A stretch of DNA of 64,000 bases from Nageia nagi (taxonomy: Eukaryota > Pinophyta): positions 15,500,001 to 15,564,000 of the forward strand of contig JBITNC010000002.1 of NCBI GenBank assembly GCA_050084985.1, written 5' to 3'. How positions within the stretch are numbered: the stretch's first letter is position 1; each line of letters begins with the position of its first letter. Shown in pieces: positions 10,913 to 24,995 of the stretch. The notes beneath the pieces were generated by a model. It searched no databases. It was given only the letters and a program-made list of their open reading frames with translations, and was not told the origin of the DNA. The position numbers were made by a program, and so were the translations under genes.

Positions 10913-13900
10913 ATGGAAGATAACTTCTTACCTAAACACATTCTCGATGGTTCCAACATCGGAATTTGGGAACCATAGATGAGAGCTAAATTATAGGCAA
11001 GGAAGCTTTGGCAAATAGTAAATGAGAAACTTGTTGCTCCTATAGATGAGAAGGCACTTGAGACCTACAACATGAAGAATGAGTTGGCTACCTCCATGAT
11101 TTTCCATGCAATTTCAGATGATGTGCTCTTGATGATATAGACTTCAACCTTAGCAAAGAAAGCTTGGGATAATCTTAAGAAAATCTACATTGGTTCAAAA
11201 TATTCAAGAAGGTTTACTATTCTACAAAATTTGCTTCAATCTCATCAAGGGGAAGATGAAAATATGGCTATCTACTTAAACAAAATTATTGACCTTAGGA
11301 CCCAACTTGTTGCTTGTGGGTGCAATTAGATCAATGATGAGTTCATGGTCTTCATCATTCTTCAAAGCCTTTCTTCAAAGTTTAAAAACTTTGTGATGGT
11401 TCTAAAAATAAATTTTGATGATGAAGAAGAAGTATTCTCCCTTGAGAACCTTTCTAAGTTTCTTTTGAAGCATGATGAAACCCTTAATAAAAAGGTGTTG
11501 ATTTCTTCTTATAAGAATAATAATGTTGCTCTTGAAGTAACCAAAACTCTTTTCAAAAAGAAGTTTAATCATCATAATAAATCTTATCATTCTTTCTCTA
11601 AAAGATTTGAGAAAAGAGGCAATGACAACAATAGGAACATCAACAACAATAGGAACAACAGTAACAACCACTTCAAGTAAAAATATAGAAAAGGTAAAGC
11701 AAACAATCCAAACACTAAGGCAAAGTTTCATGGTATTTGTAACTATTATGGATCCAAGGTCATAAAGGAGTTGATTTCTACAAAAATAAAAGAGAGGAAA
11801 AGAACAAAGGTAATGGAAATGTAAAGAAATTCAAAGGAAATAAAAATATTCAAGTTGGTTTTGTTGCGATGCTCTACTCCATGTCTTGCATTTTTTTATG
11901 TGATTAGATTGTTGACTTTGGTTGCACTAATCACCTATGCTTTAAAAATTATAAGTTTGAAAACTTTCACAAGTACAGAAAAGATGCAATTATGGTAGGT
12001 GATAACTTTATCTTTGAAATCCAAGGCATTGTAAGTGTGTTGATTCATGGGAAGGTTCTTGAAAATGTGCTCTATATTCTTAAGCTTAGGATGAACCTTC
12101 TCTTTGTGATTCAAGTTGCAAGAAAATGGTACTCATTTGAATTTGACTCTCAATCCTGGTGCATTAAGAAAGGACTTGTTGTGTTGGTTAAAAGGTTAGT
12201 AAAAGATGATTTCTACATTGTGGATCAAGTTATAATAAAGATATATCTTGCTACAAATATGTGTTCTAGAGGTAATCTTTGGCACCAACATTTAGGACAC
12301 CTTAACCGAAAGAGTATTCAATTCATGAAAGATCAAGAACTTATGGAAGATTTGCCTTCAATTTCTCTTTTAATTGGTCTATACGAGAAGTGCATGGCAA
12401 GATGCATAGACAAAAGTATGAAAAAGCTAAGGTAACAAGAGCATCTCAACCTCTTCATCTTATGCATTCAAATTTGATGGATCTATTTTATATTAAATCA
12501 CTTGGAGAGCATCTTATATCTTGACCTTTATTAATGACTACAATTGAATGACTTTTGGCTATTGACTTGAGCACAAGGATCAAACCTTTGAGATTTTTAA
12601 GAATTTTAAGGCCTTAATTGAAAATCAAACTAACCTTAAAATCAAAATGTTGAGATCAAATAATGGGGGAGAATATAATAGTTATGAGTTTAATGATTAT
12701 TGTGCTAAGTATGGAATCAAGAGGTAGTTTACGATTCCTTACACTTCTCAATAGAATGGTGTTGCTAAAAGAAAAAATAAGATAATTATAGAGATGGTTA
12801 GATGCATGTTGGGTAATCTTTCTAATTTTTTATAGGGTGAAGCTATGAGCACTGCTATTTGCACCTTGAATAGGTGTCCCACAAAAGCTGTTCAAGGTAA
12901 AACTCCTTTTAAGGTATGGTTAGAAAGAAAACCTAACATTTCTCACCTTAGGGTATTTGATATGAAGCATTCTCCTACATTATTTCTAAAAAAAAAAAAA
13001 TTAGATAAAAAAGATGAAAAGTGCATCTTTATGGGTTATGATAGTCAGCATAAAGGCTATAGACTCTACTCTCCATCCTACAAAGGAGTGTTCATTTCAA
13101 GGGATGTAAATTTCAATGAATTTTTTGAAGAATCTACTTCTAATAAGGATGTTGATGATTCAAATGACCTATTAGTTGCACCTAGCTGGTTGGATATTGA
13201 TGTAGATAAGTCACCTCAAGAGCAAAATTCTCCAACTCAAAGGGTAACAAGAAGCATGACCTTGAAAAAAATCTTATTTTCCAAGATTGATAACAAACAT
13301 GAGCTCTCATCTTTCAAGGATGCTTCTAAGCATGAGTGCTGGGTAGAAGTCATGAAAGTAGAGTATGAGGTGCTTATGAAAAATGAAACTTAGGATTTGG
13401 TTCCTTATCCCAATGAGAAAAATATGATTGGAAATAAGTGGATATACAAGGTCAAGTTCAATTTAGTTAGGGATATTGAGAAATAAAAGGTAAAGTTAGT
13501 AGCTAAAGGTTTTCCTTAGAAATATGGTGTAAATTATGAGGAAACCTTTGCTCCTATGGCAAAGATGCCCATTGTCAAAATTATCCTTGCTCTTTTTGTA
13601 GCTCAAGAATGAAAATTTATCAACTTGATGTTAAGAGTGCATTTATCAATGGTGACTTAGATGTAGAAATCTTCATGAATCAACTAGAAGGGTTTATTAT
13701 GGAAAGTAACAAGTTTTTTATGTGCAAGCTAAAGAAGTCATTGTATAGACTTAAGCAAACACCTAGAGCCTAGTACAAGAAGATTTTAATATACTTTGAA
13801 AACATTGGATTTTTCAAGTGCTCTTTTAACTCTGATCTATATGTGTTCAATCAAAGAAAAGATGTGGTCTTAATTCTCCTTTATGTAGATGATCTTTCGA

Positions 13901-14838
13901 TTACTGAGAACAATGATGAAATCATTCAAGAGTGCATATCCAAGCTTAAGGCAACATGTGAAATGATTGATCTTAGTCTCTTGCACTACTATATTACAAT
14001 GCAAGTGTATTAATATAAGAATTATACTTATCTTAGTCAATCTAAGTATATATCAGACATCTTATAGAAATTTGGAATGGAGTGTAGATATGTTATGATC
14101 TTAGTCTCTTTTAGAATCACTATTTCTTAAAACTTCAACTCTTAGTTGGCTGATGCTACAACTTATAGGAAATTAATCAATATTCTTCTATATTTGACTA
14201 TTTCTAGGCCAAATATTACCTTTGCAATGAATCTAATGGCTCAATTCATGCAAAAAGCATATGTTGAGTACCTTAATGCTATTAATCAAATCTTAAGGTA
14301 TGTTGCAAGGATAAAGGATCTTGCTCTCAAGTATTCTAAGTTGCCCTTGTTTATTCTTTTAGGATTCTCGTATTCTAACAATGGAGGAGATAGAGATGAC
14401 AGAAAATCAACCTCTACATATGTGTTTAGCATTGGTTTAGGTGTTATCTTTTAGACTTTCAAGAAGTAGCCTACTGTTTCTCTTTTCACCATAGAAGCTA
14501 AATACAGTGCCATGTCTATTATAGCCCAAGAAGCTATTTGGTTAAGATATCTTCTTAAAGAAATTGGCTATGAGCAAGTTGGCTCATCCTTGATTTCTTC
14601 AGATAATCAATCACCTATTTCTTTAGCTAAGAATCATGTGTTCCATCAGAGAACAAAACATGTGAAAATCCAAGCTTATTTTATTAAGGAGAAGGTTCTT
14701 GATGGCATCATACACTTGGAGTATTGTCTATCTACCTTGAACTCCTTTGATTTGTTTACTAATCCCCTTCTTGAAGCTTAGTTTTATAAGCTTATGGGTG
14801 CTATCAGGTTGGTGAAGTTGCCCTCAAGGGGGAGTGAA
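10913..14838 (+). pseudogene. Element C gag-pol, decayed
   Basis: The frame begins at ATG 10913 with a start very like that of A (KHILDGSN). Gag keeps the FTILQNLLQS and YLNKIIDLRTQL stretches but has stops where A has tryptophan or glutamine codons. The zinc knuckle is frameshifted near 11750. The protease site is DFG rather than DSG and follows a stop. Integrase keeps GNLWHQHLGHLNRKSIQ, GGEYNS, and a TRSMTLKK segment at its end (12845-13393 open). Reverse transcriptase and RNase H follow with several stops (FALNLMA-like segment about 14230, SSDNQSPISLAKN about 14600). The end LVKLPSRGE is intact before TGA. Not translatable as a whole. Confidence 0.9.
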
Positions 14839-15282
14839 GTTTGAATTCTTATGTTGAATTCATGTTTGTGATGACAACTTCACCCTTGGGAGGAATTTAT
14901 GTTGTATAATGTTGAATTTTGTTGTACATATTTGTGGCAAGTTCACTCTACATGAGAAAATTGTACAAATTTTTAGAGCAAAAGATTGGCCAATCTAGCA
15001 CTATTCAGTTAACCATGTGTGAGGAACTCATGTGTCTTTTGGCACTGTCCAGTTATCCATATGTGAGGAACTCATATGTGTATTTTGTTATGCTCTATTT
15101 TGTAATCAACACATGTTTTGTATATAGCAGGTGACTAAGAGTTTTAACTTAGCATCTTTGTGATGACTTATAGTGCACCATTGATCAGTTTATGATGGCA
15201 TCTATCCTTGTTGATATGATCATGTTGCATCTAACTAATCTTGTTGTCTAAGCTGCTTTTAACTTGCAGGTTCTCTTAAAAC
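14839..15282 (+). other. 3' non-coding region of C, first part
   Basis: Contains degenerate hairpin units and a duplicated ttatccatatgtgaggaactcat unit (about 15006-15090), then a block ending aacttgcaggttctctta that is also found in A and E. D interrupts it at 15282 and it resumes at 33740. Confidence 0.75.
15278..15282. repeat. Target-site duplication of D, left copy (aaaac)
   Basis: aaaac precedes the D LTR start; the right copy at 33735-33739 is aaaaa. One mismatch fits the age of the element, and related elements show a run of A at this place. Confidence 0.65.
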
Positions 15283-17372
15283 TATTGAGTATGATGTAAC
15301 GATGTTGTCATTATTGTCAACATGATGAAATCAGTCAGCATATGGTTCACATGGTTGCATATGTCAAAAAAATAACATCGACAAGATTTGCAAAGTTGTT
15401 GAAGACAAAAATGACAAAGGGACCAAAAGTTATCATGAGGTACCAAAAGTTGTCAAGAGGGCCAAAATGCAAATGGAAGGTGAAAAACAACCATATATGG
15501 ATTGGATAAGTTTTTATATTGATAAAAAACTTGTATGCAGTGTTAGAATGGTCAAATTTCATGTTGGTTCTTTTTTGGGCACACTTATGGAATTTTTAAC
15601 AATCAAAAATTTGAGTGAAATTAGCTTCATGCAAGTCAAATAACGAGCAAATTGTGTTAATTTAGAAGTTGAAATTTAAATCACAAATATTAATATATAA
15701 CCAAAATATGTGTATCAAATTTCATGGTAAGATGATGAACAAGGCAAAAATGGTGCAAGCTACAAAATACCACTTCATAACTTTTTACAATTTTGAGAAT
15801 AAATTTTGGCTATCATGGAAATAGTTGGATGGTTGTTTTGGGCTCTTAAAGTATTCAAATTTAGAATTTCAAAGTTTGTACACATATAAATTGATGAGAT
15901 GAACAAAGTTTTATTTTGAATCATCTTGATTTGAGGTCCTAAAGTATGAAAATCTATAATTTGCACAAAACTAAGCATGTGAATTGTTTGACAAAATACC
16001 AGTGAAAGCTTTGTCAGATGCCACTTTACAAGAAGTACTATGAGAAAAATATGAGTATTTAGACCTTAAAATTTTGATATAGTGTATTTGGGTATAGGTA
16101 GTATATGTAGTTCAAATTTCATATCAAGGAGGCAACCAAGGTGGAAATGGTATAGGTTGCAAAATGCCACTTAGTAACTTTTTGTAGCTTGGTGCACTTT
16201 GGGATATCAAAGAAAAAGAAAAATTTTATCAGTTTGAGTTGAGATATTTGTTTTTTGGTTGTAGACTTGTAATCAACATGAAAAATATCATAACTATGGT
16301 TTTTGGTTCATCTTAATCCGAGGTTTAGAAGTCAATGAACAAGGATTCCTGGTAAGTGTTTGACAAAATGACAAGACATAAATTTTGGCTAAGTGTTGAA
16401 CCTAGTTTTGGTAGTGAAATGTTTGAAAAAATGCTTATTATGATTTTTAAATATTTTTTTATTTCTTATTAAAATATATTACACTCCCAATTCAGTTTGG
16501 AGAGTTTTAGTGATATAAAATATATATACGAGCTTTTAGACATTATCGAGCATCTATGAAAAAATTACAATATCATTTCATGTCGTATGGCCTTGGAACA
16601 CACATTTTGAGTGCAGTAAATGTATTATCATGAACCAATTCTCTAATATTCAAATTTTTTTAGGTTTGTGCATTAGCAGCGTAGTATGATTTTGAGCAAT
16701 GTGTGAGTAATGGAAGTGTTTGAATGAATGATTTCTTTATAGTTTTGCAAGTCTTGAGAGTTCTAAATGCATGTGATAAATCATATCAATTTTGAATCAA
16801 AATGTGAAACATTTTCTTAATTAAAATAACGGTAGTCTTTCTAATGGTTTTAGGAATAGTTTCTTAGTCCTTTTTGGGGTTTTTTAGCTAACAGGTGTGA
16901 AGAGTGAGTGAGTATGAATAAAAGGGTTGAAGCTATAGAAGAGTGTGGTGATTTTTGAAATGAAAAGGAAATGTTGAAGATATAGATTCAAATTATGGTT
17001 ATGTGTATAAGTGTTTTGAGCTAGACCATTCCAGGTCTTGGGTAACTAGTTATTAATCCTTTATCTTATCTTATTGAATCTATCAAGTGGGTGCTTAGCA
17101 AGAGGAGTTGGTGCTCCTTCCAGTTGGTGCTGGTAAATTATGTGTAAAGTTGGTGCTTTACAATGGTTGTATTTGGAAAGGAGTCCAAGTAGTCTTATTC
17201 AGGGATGTAGCCATATTGGTGAACCTCATTATATCTTGTGTTATGTGATGTTCTCTTGTGTGTTTACTCTATTTAGTTTTATCTTTCTGCTACACTGTTT
17301 AAAGTTTTTTGGTTTGAAGTTTTAAATTTAAAGACATTGATTCACCCCCCTCTCAGTGTCACACATAGTTCA
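15283..17372 (+). repeat. 5' LTR of element D
   Basis: About 2090 bases from tattgag (the 3' copy begins tgttgag) to cacatagttca. It contains the unoccupied version of the site where A sits in the other LTR (ggtaactagttattaat near 17041). Short open frames within it (for example 15347-15562 and 17140-17325) have no recognisable product. Confidence 0.9.
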
Positions 17373-17377
17373 ATAAT

Positions 17378-17392
17378 TGGTATCAAAGTGAG
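17378..17392 (+). promoter_or_regulatory. Primer binding site of D
   Basis: tggtatcaaagtgag lies five bases after the LTR end. It is the initiator-methionine tRNA type of site used by plant copia elements, slightly changed from tggtatcagagc. Confidence 0.75.
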
Positions 17393-17439
17393 GTCCCTAT
17401 TTTAGCTTAATCAGCTAGGGAGATCTTGGACATGACACA

Positions 17440-19240
17440 ATGGATTTAGGTGAAGGGTTCTCTTCAAATAAAGCTCCATTTTTGATGGCACTAACTATTC
17501 TTTTTGGAGACTTGCAAACTTATGTTAGTGCTTTGGGATATGACATTTAGGAGGCCATAAAAAATAACTATACTGCACCTTCCATACCTATTACAGATGC
17601 AATGGATAAGAAGGCATATGAAAATAACTTGAAAGAAAAGAATGCCATCATGAGCATATTGATGGATATCAAGCTAGTAAAAGTGATGAATTACAAGTTG
17701 GCATAGGAAATATGGGATAAATTGAAAAGCATTCATGAGGGAGATGTGATGATAAAGGAGGCTAAACTTCAAACTTATCAAGCATAGTTTGAGAGCTTAA
17801 AAATGAATGAAGATGAAAACATAGATGCATACATGCTAAGGGTTAATGAAGTGATCAATGCGATCAGAGGCCTCAAAGAAAAGATTGAAGACTCAATCAT
17901 TGTGAAAAAGGTATTACGCTCACTTTCTTAAAGATTTGATTCAAAAGTTTCTACCATAGAAGAAGAAAAAGATTTAAATACTTTCAATATGGATGAAATG
18001 CATGGGTCTCTAACTACCCATGAAATGAGGATAGGAAAGGGAAAATCCATTGATAGAGAAGTTACCTTCAAGGTAAAAAAGAATACAAAAGCAGTGCCAA
18101 AATTTGATGAAAAAGAGACATCTAATGAATTGGAAGTGAACTTTGTTCATAAATTAAAGAAAGGAACAAAAGGTAAATATAAAGAAAAGTTACCATTTAA
18201 ATGTTTTAATTATGGAGGTATAGGGCATTTTGCAACAAAATGTCCACATAATGAGAAGAATAAAGATGATGAAAATTTGTACAAAGAGAGAAGTGGTTGG
18301 AAGATAAAATCAAACTTCAAAAAGGGTAATTTCAAAAAGAAAAACTTTATTTCCAATAACATTAATTCATTAGAAGCCATATCAGATGAAGATTTAGAAG
18401 AAGACATGGGTGAAGTTCTCTTCATGGCAATTAAAGAGGAAAAACTAGAAACGAAATAAAAATTTGAAGAAGAAATTAATGAGAAAGTTGAAGCAAAAGT
18501 TAATGTGGAAGGAGAACTAATTACATCTCTAAAAGAATTAGATATAGAAAGGAAAAGGCATAGGAAAACTTCTCGAAAACTTGATGATGTAAATGAAATA
18601 GTCATAAGCTTAAAAGTATAGGTAGAAGAAATGCAAAAAATAGCTGAGGATCTTAAAGAACAACTCACTACCAAAGTTGAGTACTACGGCCAATTGGAAG
18701 AGGAGATTACAAGGTTGAGTCTTCAACTGGAAGAGATGAGTCATAAGATTAGTAGGTATCATAAACTTGAGGGAGGATCTTTAAAGCTAAATGAAATGTT
18801 GAAGAGCCAAATATTGCCAAATATTAAATTTGGTCTAGGTTTTGAAAAAGGACAAACTTCTAAATATGCAAATGAAAAATTAGAAATCAAGGAAGAAAAG
18901 AAACTAATCAATCAAGAAAAATCATCTTATGCAAGAAAAAATAATACTACTAGAAATGACAAGTATATGAAAAATGATGGATTCACACATGTCGCACATC
19001 AAAGGAGAAGATTTCTAGCACCTAATATAACATTGCAAAGTCCACAAACCAAATTCACTCAATCCTTTTCTGGTTATTGTTTTATATGCAATGGGTATGG
19101 ACATAGAATCTTTGAATGTAAGTATAACATAGGTCCAAGAAACTTCTCAAGTAGAAACATGTTTTCACCATTGATGGATTATGTTATATAATGTTATAAT
19201 TGTCACAACTATGGTCACATTGCAAGAAATTGAGGAGTAC
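17440..19240 (+). pseudogene. Element D gag, decayed
   Basis: The gag starts near ATG 17440. A DGTNYSFW-like segment, typical for the copia gag start, is out of frame with that start. Two open stretches remain: 17989-18459, with KCFNYGGIGHFATKCP (zinc knuckle whose second cysteine is tyrosine), and 18631-19191, a lysine- and glutamate-rich coiled-coil-like segment followed by an intact CX2CX4HX4C knuckle (CFICNGYGHRIFEC). A third knuckle at about 19195-19230 ends in a stop in place of the last cysteine. Coiled coil plus multiple knuckles is a known gag C-terminal layout in plant copia elements. At least five stops make it non-functional. Confidence 0.85.
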
Positions 19241-19449
19241 ATTATTTTCAAATCAATTTTAGCAAAAATCTTTTCAATCACAAGGCTTGAAACAAAATAG
19301 CAAAATTCCAAAGAGATAGGTACAACAAACCAAATAGGAAGAGACAATACATGAATCCAAAAGAGATGTCAAGAAGGTATGGAAAGAGAAGGAGCAACCA
19401 AAAGAAGAAAAAGATCTCTAATAGTACAAATAGCTCTTAAAGCAAAGAA

Positions 19450-22400
19450 TAAACTAGCTCCATGGATACTAGATAGTGGTTGCTCTAGCCATATGACTAG
19501 GGATAAAAGGAGATTTGAGAAACTAAAACAACATGAGGGGGATCAGTAAAATTTGGAAATAATGATGGAGCAAAGATTATCAATAGAGGCATAGTTAAAA
19601 TTAATGATGAAAAGATCAGGTCAAAAGAAGTATTATTTGTGATTGGATTGAAACATAGCCTATTAAGTGTTAGTCAAATTTATGATAGAGGACATGATGT
19701 ACTATTCAAGAAACATGGATGTGAAATTAGAAGAGCAAATAGTGGCAGGTTAGTTGTAATCAGCACAAGGATATATGAAAATATGTATACATTAACATAG
19801 CCTTCAAATGGATCATGTTTAATCAAAAAAGAGGATGAAGATTGGCTTTGGCATAAGAGACTTGGACACATCAGCTTTAATAACTTAGTCAAAATTGGTT
19901 CAAAGGGGGCAATTTGAGATATACCATGTATCAAAAAACCATCAAATAGTATTTATTCCTCATGTTAAAAGGGTAAACTCACTAGATCCACTTTCAAGAT
20001 AAAAGAATATTATTCTAGCAAACCTTTATAGCTTGTTCACACTTATTTGTGTGGTCCTATGAGGACATAAAGTATAAATGGAGATAAGTACTTCATGCTA
20101 TGCATAGATGATTATTCTTGGATGACATGGATATTATTCTTGAAACACAAATCAAAAGCACTAAAAAAATTTAAGACCTTCAAGAACCTAGCAAAATATC
20201 AAGTCAAAAGGAAGATCAAATGCTTGAGATCGGACAGAGGAGGTGATTTCATTTTAGATTATTTTAATGAATTCTATCATAAGTATGGTATCAGGAGATA
20301 ATTTTTTGTAGTAAGGACACCTCAGCAAAATGGTGTGATGGAAAGGAAAAATAGGTTAGTTCAAAAAATGGCACAAAAAATGTTGATATAAAGCAACATA
20401 GCTGATAGGTTTTGGAAAAAAGCAATTCATCTGATAGTTTATATTCAAAATAGGAGTATGTTAAGGCCCCATGAGAATAAGACACCCTATGAGCTATGGT
20501 TCGGTAAAAAAGCATCAACAAGATACTTCAAATTATTTGGGAGTAAGTGCTACATCAAGAGGATAGAAGAAAACCTAAGCAAGTTCGATGATAGATCAGA
20601 TGAAGGTATATTCCTTGGTTACTCAATAAAAATCAAGGCTTACAAGTGTTACAACAAAAGACTCAAAAAAATTATTGAGAGTGCAGATGTCAAGATTGAT
20701 GAAATACGACTACCTCCAAAAGGTAATGAAGAAAATTTTTCAAAATACATTAAGGTAGATGAGGTAGAAGAACAACCAAAAAATCAAATAAATAATTGCT
20801 CTGGTGACTCACATAATGATTTGAAAATGGAGGAAAATCAAAAACACAAAATAGGTAAATGGAAAAAGAATCATCCAAGTGATCAAATAATTAGAGATCC
20901 CGATACTGGAGTTTAGATAAAAAGAAGAACAACAAGAATGTATTCCCTTCTCTCAAGCATAGAACTAAATAATGTTGCAGAGGTGAGTCAAGATGAGAGT
21001 TGGATCAAGGTAATGGATGAGGAGTTAGACCAAATTGAAAAGAATTAGACTTGGGAGTTGGTACCAAGGCCTAAGAATAATAATGTGATTGACAATAAAT
21101 GGGTTTTTCGTAAGAAGCTTAATGAAGATGGAAAAGTAATAAGAAACAAAGCAAAGATAGTTTGCAAAGGGTATGCTCAGGTTGAAGGTATTAATTTTGA
21201 AGAAACTTTTGCTCCTATGGCTAGATTAGAGGCTATTCGCATGTTTCTTGCTTTAGCTATGTACAAGAACTTCAAGGTTTATCATATGGATGTAAAATTA
21301 GCATTTTTGGATGGAAATCTTGAGGAGGAAGTCTACATTGAGTAGTTGGATGGATTTTAAATAAGTGAGAACTTAGATTTTGTGTGCAAATTAAAAAAAG
21401 CACTTTATGGTCTAAAATAGGCACCTTGAGCATGGTACTCTAGGCTTGATACATATCTTTATCAGCAAGGTTTCAAAAAAGGTATGGTGAATAGTAATCT
21501 CTACATCAAATCTAAAAATAATCATCAAGTTATAATTATGGTTTATGTAGATGATATTATTTTTGGAGGTAGTAAGGATGAAATGTGCAAAGACTTTTCT
21601 AACCAAATGCAAATAGAGTTTGAGATGTCAATGATAGATGAACTTTCATATTTTCTTGATTTGTAAGTTAATCAGTTAAAGAATGATATTTTTATTTCAC
21701 AAATCAAGTATGTAAAGGAGATGTTGAAAAAGTTCACTATGGAGGATTGCAAGCCTATGAGCACTCCCTTGATGATGGGATGCAAGCTAAGTAATAATGA
21801 TAAAGCATAAACATTGGATCAAACATAGTACAAGTTCATGATTGGAAGTTTACTTTACTTTATGGCCACTAGACTAGATATTTTGCAAGTAGTATAGATG
21901 GTTGCATGATTTCAGGCCTATCCCATAGAAACACATGTGACTACAGTGAAGAGGATCTTTCAGTACCTCAAGAGTACAATGGATTATGACTTATGGTATC
22001 CCAAGGGGAAGGATTTCACACTCATTTCTTTCTTAGATGCTAATTAAGTAGGGTGTGTAGATGATAAGAAGAGCACCAATGGTGGTGCATTTTACTTGGG
22101 CAACAATCTTGTTGGTTGGCATAGCAAGAAATAAGAATCAGTATCATTGTTCAAAGTAAAAGCAGAGTACATAGCAGCAACATCATGTTGCACATATGTT
22201 ATGTGGATGAAACAAATGATAAAGGATCTAGGCATTCATATCAATGAGCCCATATCAGTTATGTGTGATAACACAAGTGTAATCAATATTTGTAAGAATC
22301 TGATCATGCATTCAAGAATGAAACACATTGCCATTTGGTACCATTTCTTGAAGGAAAAGGTTACAAAAGGAGAGGTAAAATTGGAATTTGTTCTCACATC

Positions 22401-22497
22401 AGAGAAAGTATTAGGTATATTTACCAAACCATTACCTCAAGAAATTTTTGAGTACTTGTGAAAGAAATTAGGAGTGGTGACATTGCCCAAGCATTGA
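19450..22497 (+). pseudogene. Element D pol (protease, integrase, RT, RNase H), decayed
   Basis: Protease keeps WILDSGCSSHM at 19463. Integrase keeps WHKRLGHISF (about 19850), LRSDRGGDF (20225) and PQQNGVMERKNR (20322), so the catalytic acidic residues are largely readable between stops. Reverse transcriptase has [27 protein letters not shown] and YVDDIIFGG (21545), interrupted by stops near 21345, 21420 and 21664. RNase H shows KAEYIAA, CDNTSVI and MKHIAIWYHFLKE (22147-22461, open), and LGVVTLP near the end. Order protease-integrase-RT-RNase H is that of Ty1/copia. Not translatable as one protein. Confidence 0.88.
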
Positions 22498-22699
22498 CTA
22501 GCTTTTGGATGCACAATCTCAAGGGGAGTAATTTTGTACTTTCTTATCTTTTTGCTCCTATATAATTATGTTTTATTATATACTAATTTACACTTGAGTA
22601 TTGTGTATATGGAATTAAGGGATTCCAAGGTATCCCTTTGTATTTGTTGTCAAAGGGGTAGAAGAGTAACAGGATTTTGTGTGTGTTGCCAACAATTTC

Positions 22700-22711
22700 A
22701 AAGGGGGAGAT
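22700..22711 (+). promoter_or_regulatory. Polypurine tract of D
   Basis: aaagggggagat stands directly before the 3' LTR start tgttgag, where the plus-strand primer of an LTR element is expected. Confidence 0.8.
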
Positions 22712-24471
22712 TGTTGAGTACAATGCAACAATGTTGTCATTGTTGTCAAAATGATGAGATTGGTAAGCATATGGTTCACATGGTTGCACTTCTCAAAGAA
22801 ATAACATCGACAAGATTTGCAAAGTTGTTGGACACAAAAACGATAAAGGGACCAAAAGTTGTCATGAGGTACCAAAAGTTGTCAAGAGGGCCAAAATGCA
22901 AATGTAAGGTGAAAAACAACCATAGATGGCTTATATAAGTTTTTTTATTGAAAACAAACTTGTGTACAGTGTTGGAATGGTCAAATTTCATGTTGGTTCT
23001 TTTTTGGGCACACTTATGGATTTTTGAACAGTCAAAACTTTTGGTGAAATTGGCTCCATGAAAGTCAAATTGCGAGCAAATGGTGTTGATTCAGAAGCTA
23101 AAATTTAAATAACATATAGTAATATATACCAAAAATATGTGGTCAAAATTTCATAGTAATATGATGACCAAGGCAAAAATGGTGCAAGCTATGAAATGCC
23201 ACTTCGTAACTTTTTACAGTTTTGAGAACAAATTGTGTAAATGATGGAAATAGTTGGATGGTTGTTTTGGGCTCTTAAAGTCTTCAAATTTAAAATTTTA
23301 AAATTTATACACATATAACTTGATAATATGAACAACTTTATCTTTTGAATCATCTTGATTTGAGGTCCCAAAGTATGAGAATCTATAATTTGCACAAAAC
23401 TAAGCATGTGAATTGTTTGACAAAATACCAGTGAAATCTTTGTCGAAGGTAACTTTGCAAGAAGTTCTATGAGAAAAATATGAGTATTTATACCTTCAAA
23501 TCTGGACAAAGTGTAACTGGGTATATGCAATATATGTAGTCCAAATTTCAGATCAAGGAGGCAATTGAGGTGGAAATGGTATAGGTTACAAAATGCCACT
23601 TAGCAACTTTTTCCATTTTGGTGCACCTTTAATTTTATGAGTTTGATTTGAGATATTTGTTTTTTGGTTGTATATTTGTAATCAGCATGAAAAATATCAC
23701 AACTTTGGTTTTTGGTTTGTCTCAATTCGAGGTCTAGAAGTCAATGAACAAGGACACCTAGTAAGTGTTTGATGAAATGACAAGACATAAATTTTGGCTA
23801 TGTTGAGCCCAATTTTGGCAATGAAATGTTTGATAAAATGCTTATTATGATTTTTGAATATATATTTTTATTTCTTGTTAAAATATATTACACTCCCAAT
23901 TAATTTTGTGGAGAGTTTGCGTGATATAAAATATGAATAAGGGATTTTAGAGATTATTAAGCATCTATGCAAAAATCGTAATACCATTTTGTGCCATTTG
24001 GACTTAGAACATGCATTTTCAATGAAATCAATGTATTATCATGAACTAGTTCTCTAATATTCAAATTTTTTTGAGTTTATGCATTGGTATTGTAGTATGA
24101 TTTTGAGCAGTGTGTGAAGTATGTGTGAGTAACAGATGTGTCTGAATGAATGATTTCTTTATAGTTCTACAAGTGTTGAGAGTTCTAAATGTGTGTGAGA
24201 AATCATATCAATTTTGAATTAGAATGTGAAATATTTTCTTGATTAGAATAACGGTAGTCTTTCTAATGGTTTTAAGAAGAGTTTCTTGGTCCGTTTTGGG
24301 GTTTTTCAACTAATAGGTGTGAAGAGTGAGTGAGTATGAATAAAAGGGTTGAAGCTACAAAGGAGTGTGGTGATTTTCGAAATGAGAAGGAAATGTTGAA
24401 GAGATAGAGTCAGATTATGGTTGTGTGTAGAAGTGTTTTAAGCTGAACCATTCCAAGTCTTGGGTAACTGG
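22712..24471 (+). repeat. 3' LTR of element D, first part
   Basis: Aligns to 15283-17041 of the 5' LTR. It is interrupted at ...gggtaactgg by element A and continues at 33374. Added together the two parts are about 2.12 kb, matching the 5' LTR. Confidence 0.9.
24467..24471. repeat. Target-site duplication of A, left copy (actgg)
   Basis: Identical to 33369-33373 after the 3' LTR. The 5' LTR of D shows the site once (ggtaactagttattaat). Confidence 0.95.
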
Positions 24472-24978
24472 TGTTAGAATTTGTAATGAAATATTGTGAA
24501 TATCTAAACTCCTTGTAAATTCAATTAATCACTTAAGGGTATGTAGATACCTTAAGAGATTAATAGAATTCTTTAATATGTAGACTTTGACTTTACCAAA
24601 GTGGTTAGTTGGTAGGTTGAAGTTTGGTGATACATTTAATGTAACCCTAACCTTACCCTTGGGTTAAAGGAAGGTTAGGGAGATGCTCTAAAGCTATAAA
24701 TAGAGGGCCTCTCCTCTTGTAACATATCTAAGTCTTGGAGTAAGATTACTCTACTTGGTTGTGTAGGAGAGAGCTAGAGAATAGTTGTAAGAGAGACATA
24801 GCAAGAGAATAAGAGAACTAGTTGTGGATGTACTCCCAAGGAGGGAGGAACCACATTATATTGGTGTCATATTATGTGAATGATGTTCTTAGAATTATAG
24901 ATGTGTTATCTTGTGTACACTTGAGTTTCCTAGTCTAAGGTCCTAAAGGATTTGTTTAGATCTAGTTCAAATCCTTCA
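24472..24978 (+). repeat. 5' LTR of element A
   Basis: 507 bp, tgttagaat ... aaatccttca, with a TATAAATA box at 24695-24702 that likely positions transcription start. Same group as the LTRs of C, E and G, but more distant than those of C and G are to each other. Confidence 0.96.
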
Positions 24979-24980
24979 TT

Positions 24981-24995
24981 TGGTATCAGAGCCAT
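24981..24995 (+). promoter_or_regulatory. Primer binding site of A
   Basis: tggtatcagagccat begins two bases after the LTR end and fits the 3' end of plant initiator-methionine tRNA. Confidence 0.92.

Noticed and set aside
11402-11731. Minus-strand frame opposite gag of C
   Set aside because: Antisense shadow of the lysine- and asparagine-rich gag sequence.
22534-22938. Cysteine-containing small protein at the start of the D 3' LTR
   Set aside because: It spans the polypurine tract and LTR start of D, and its counterpart in the 5' LTR has no matching frame.
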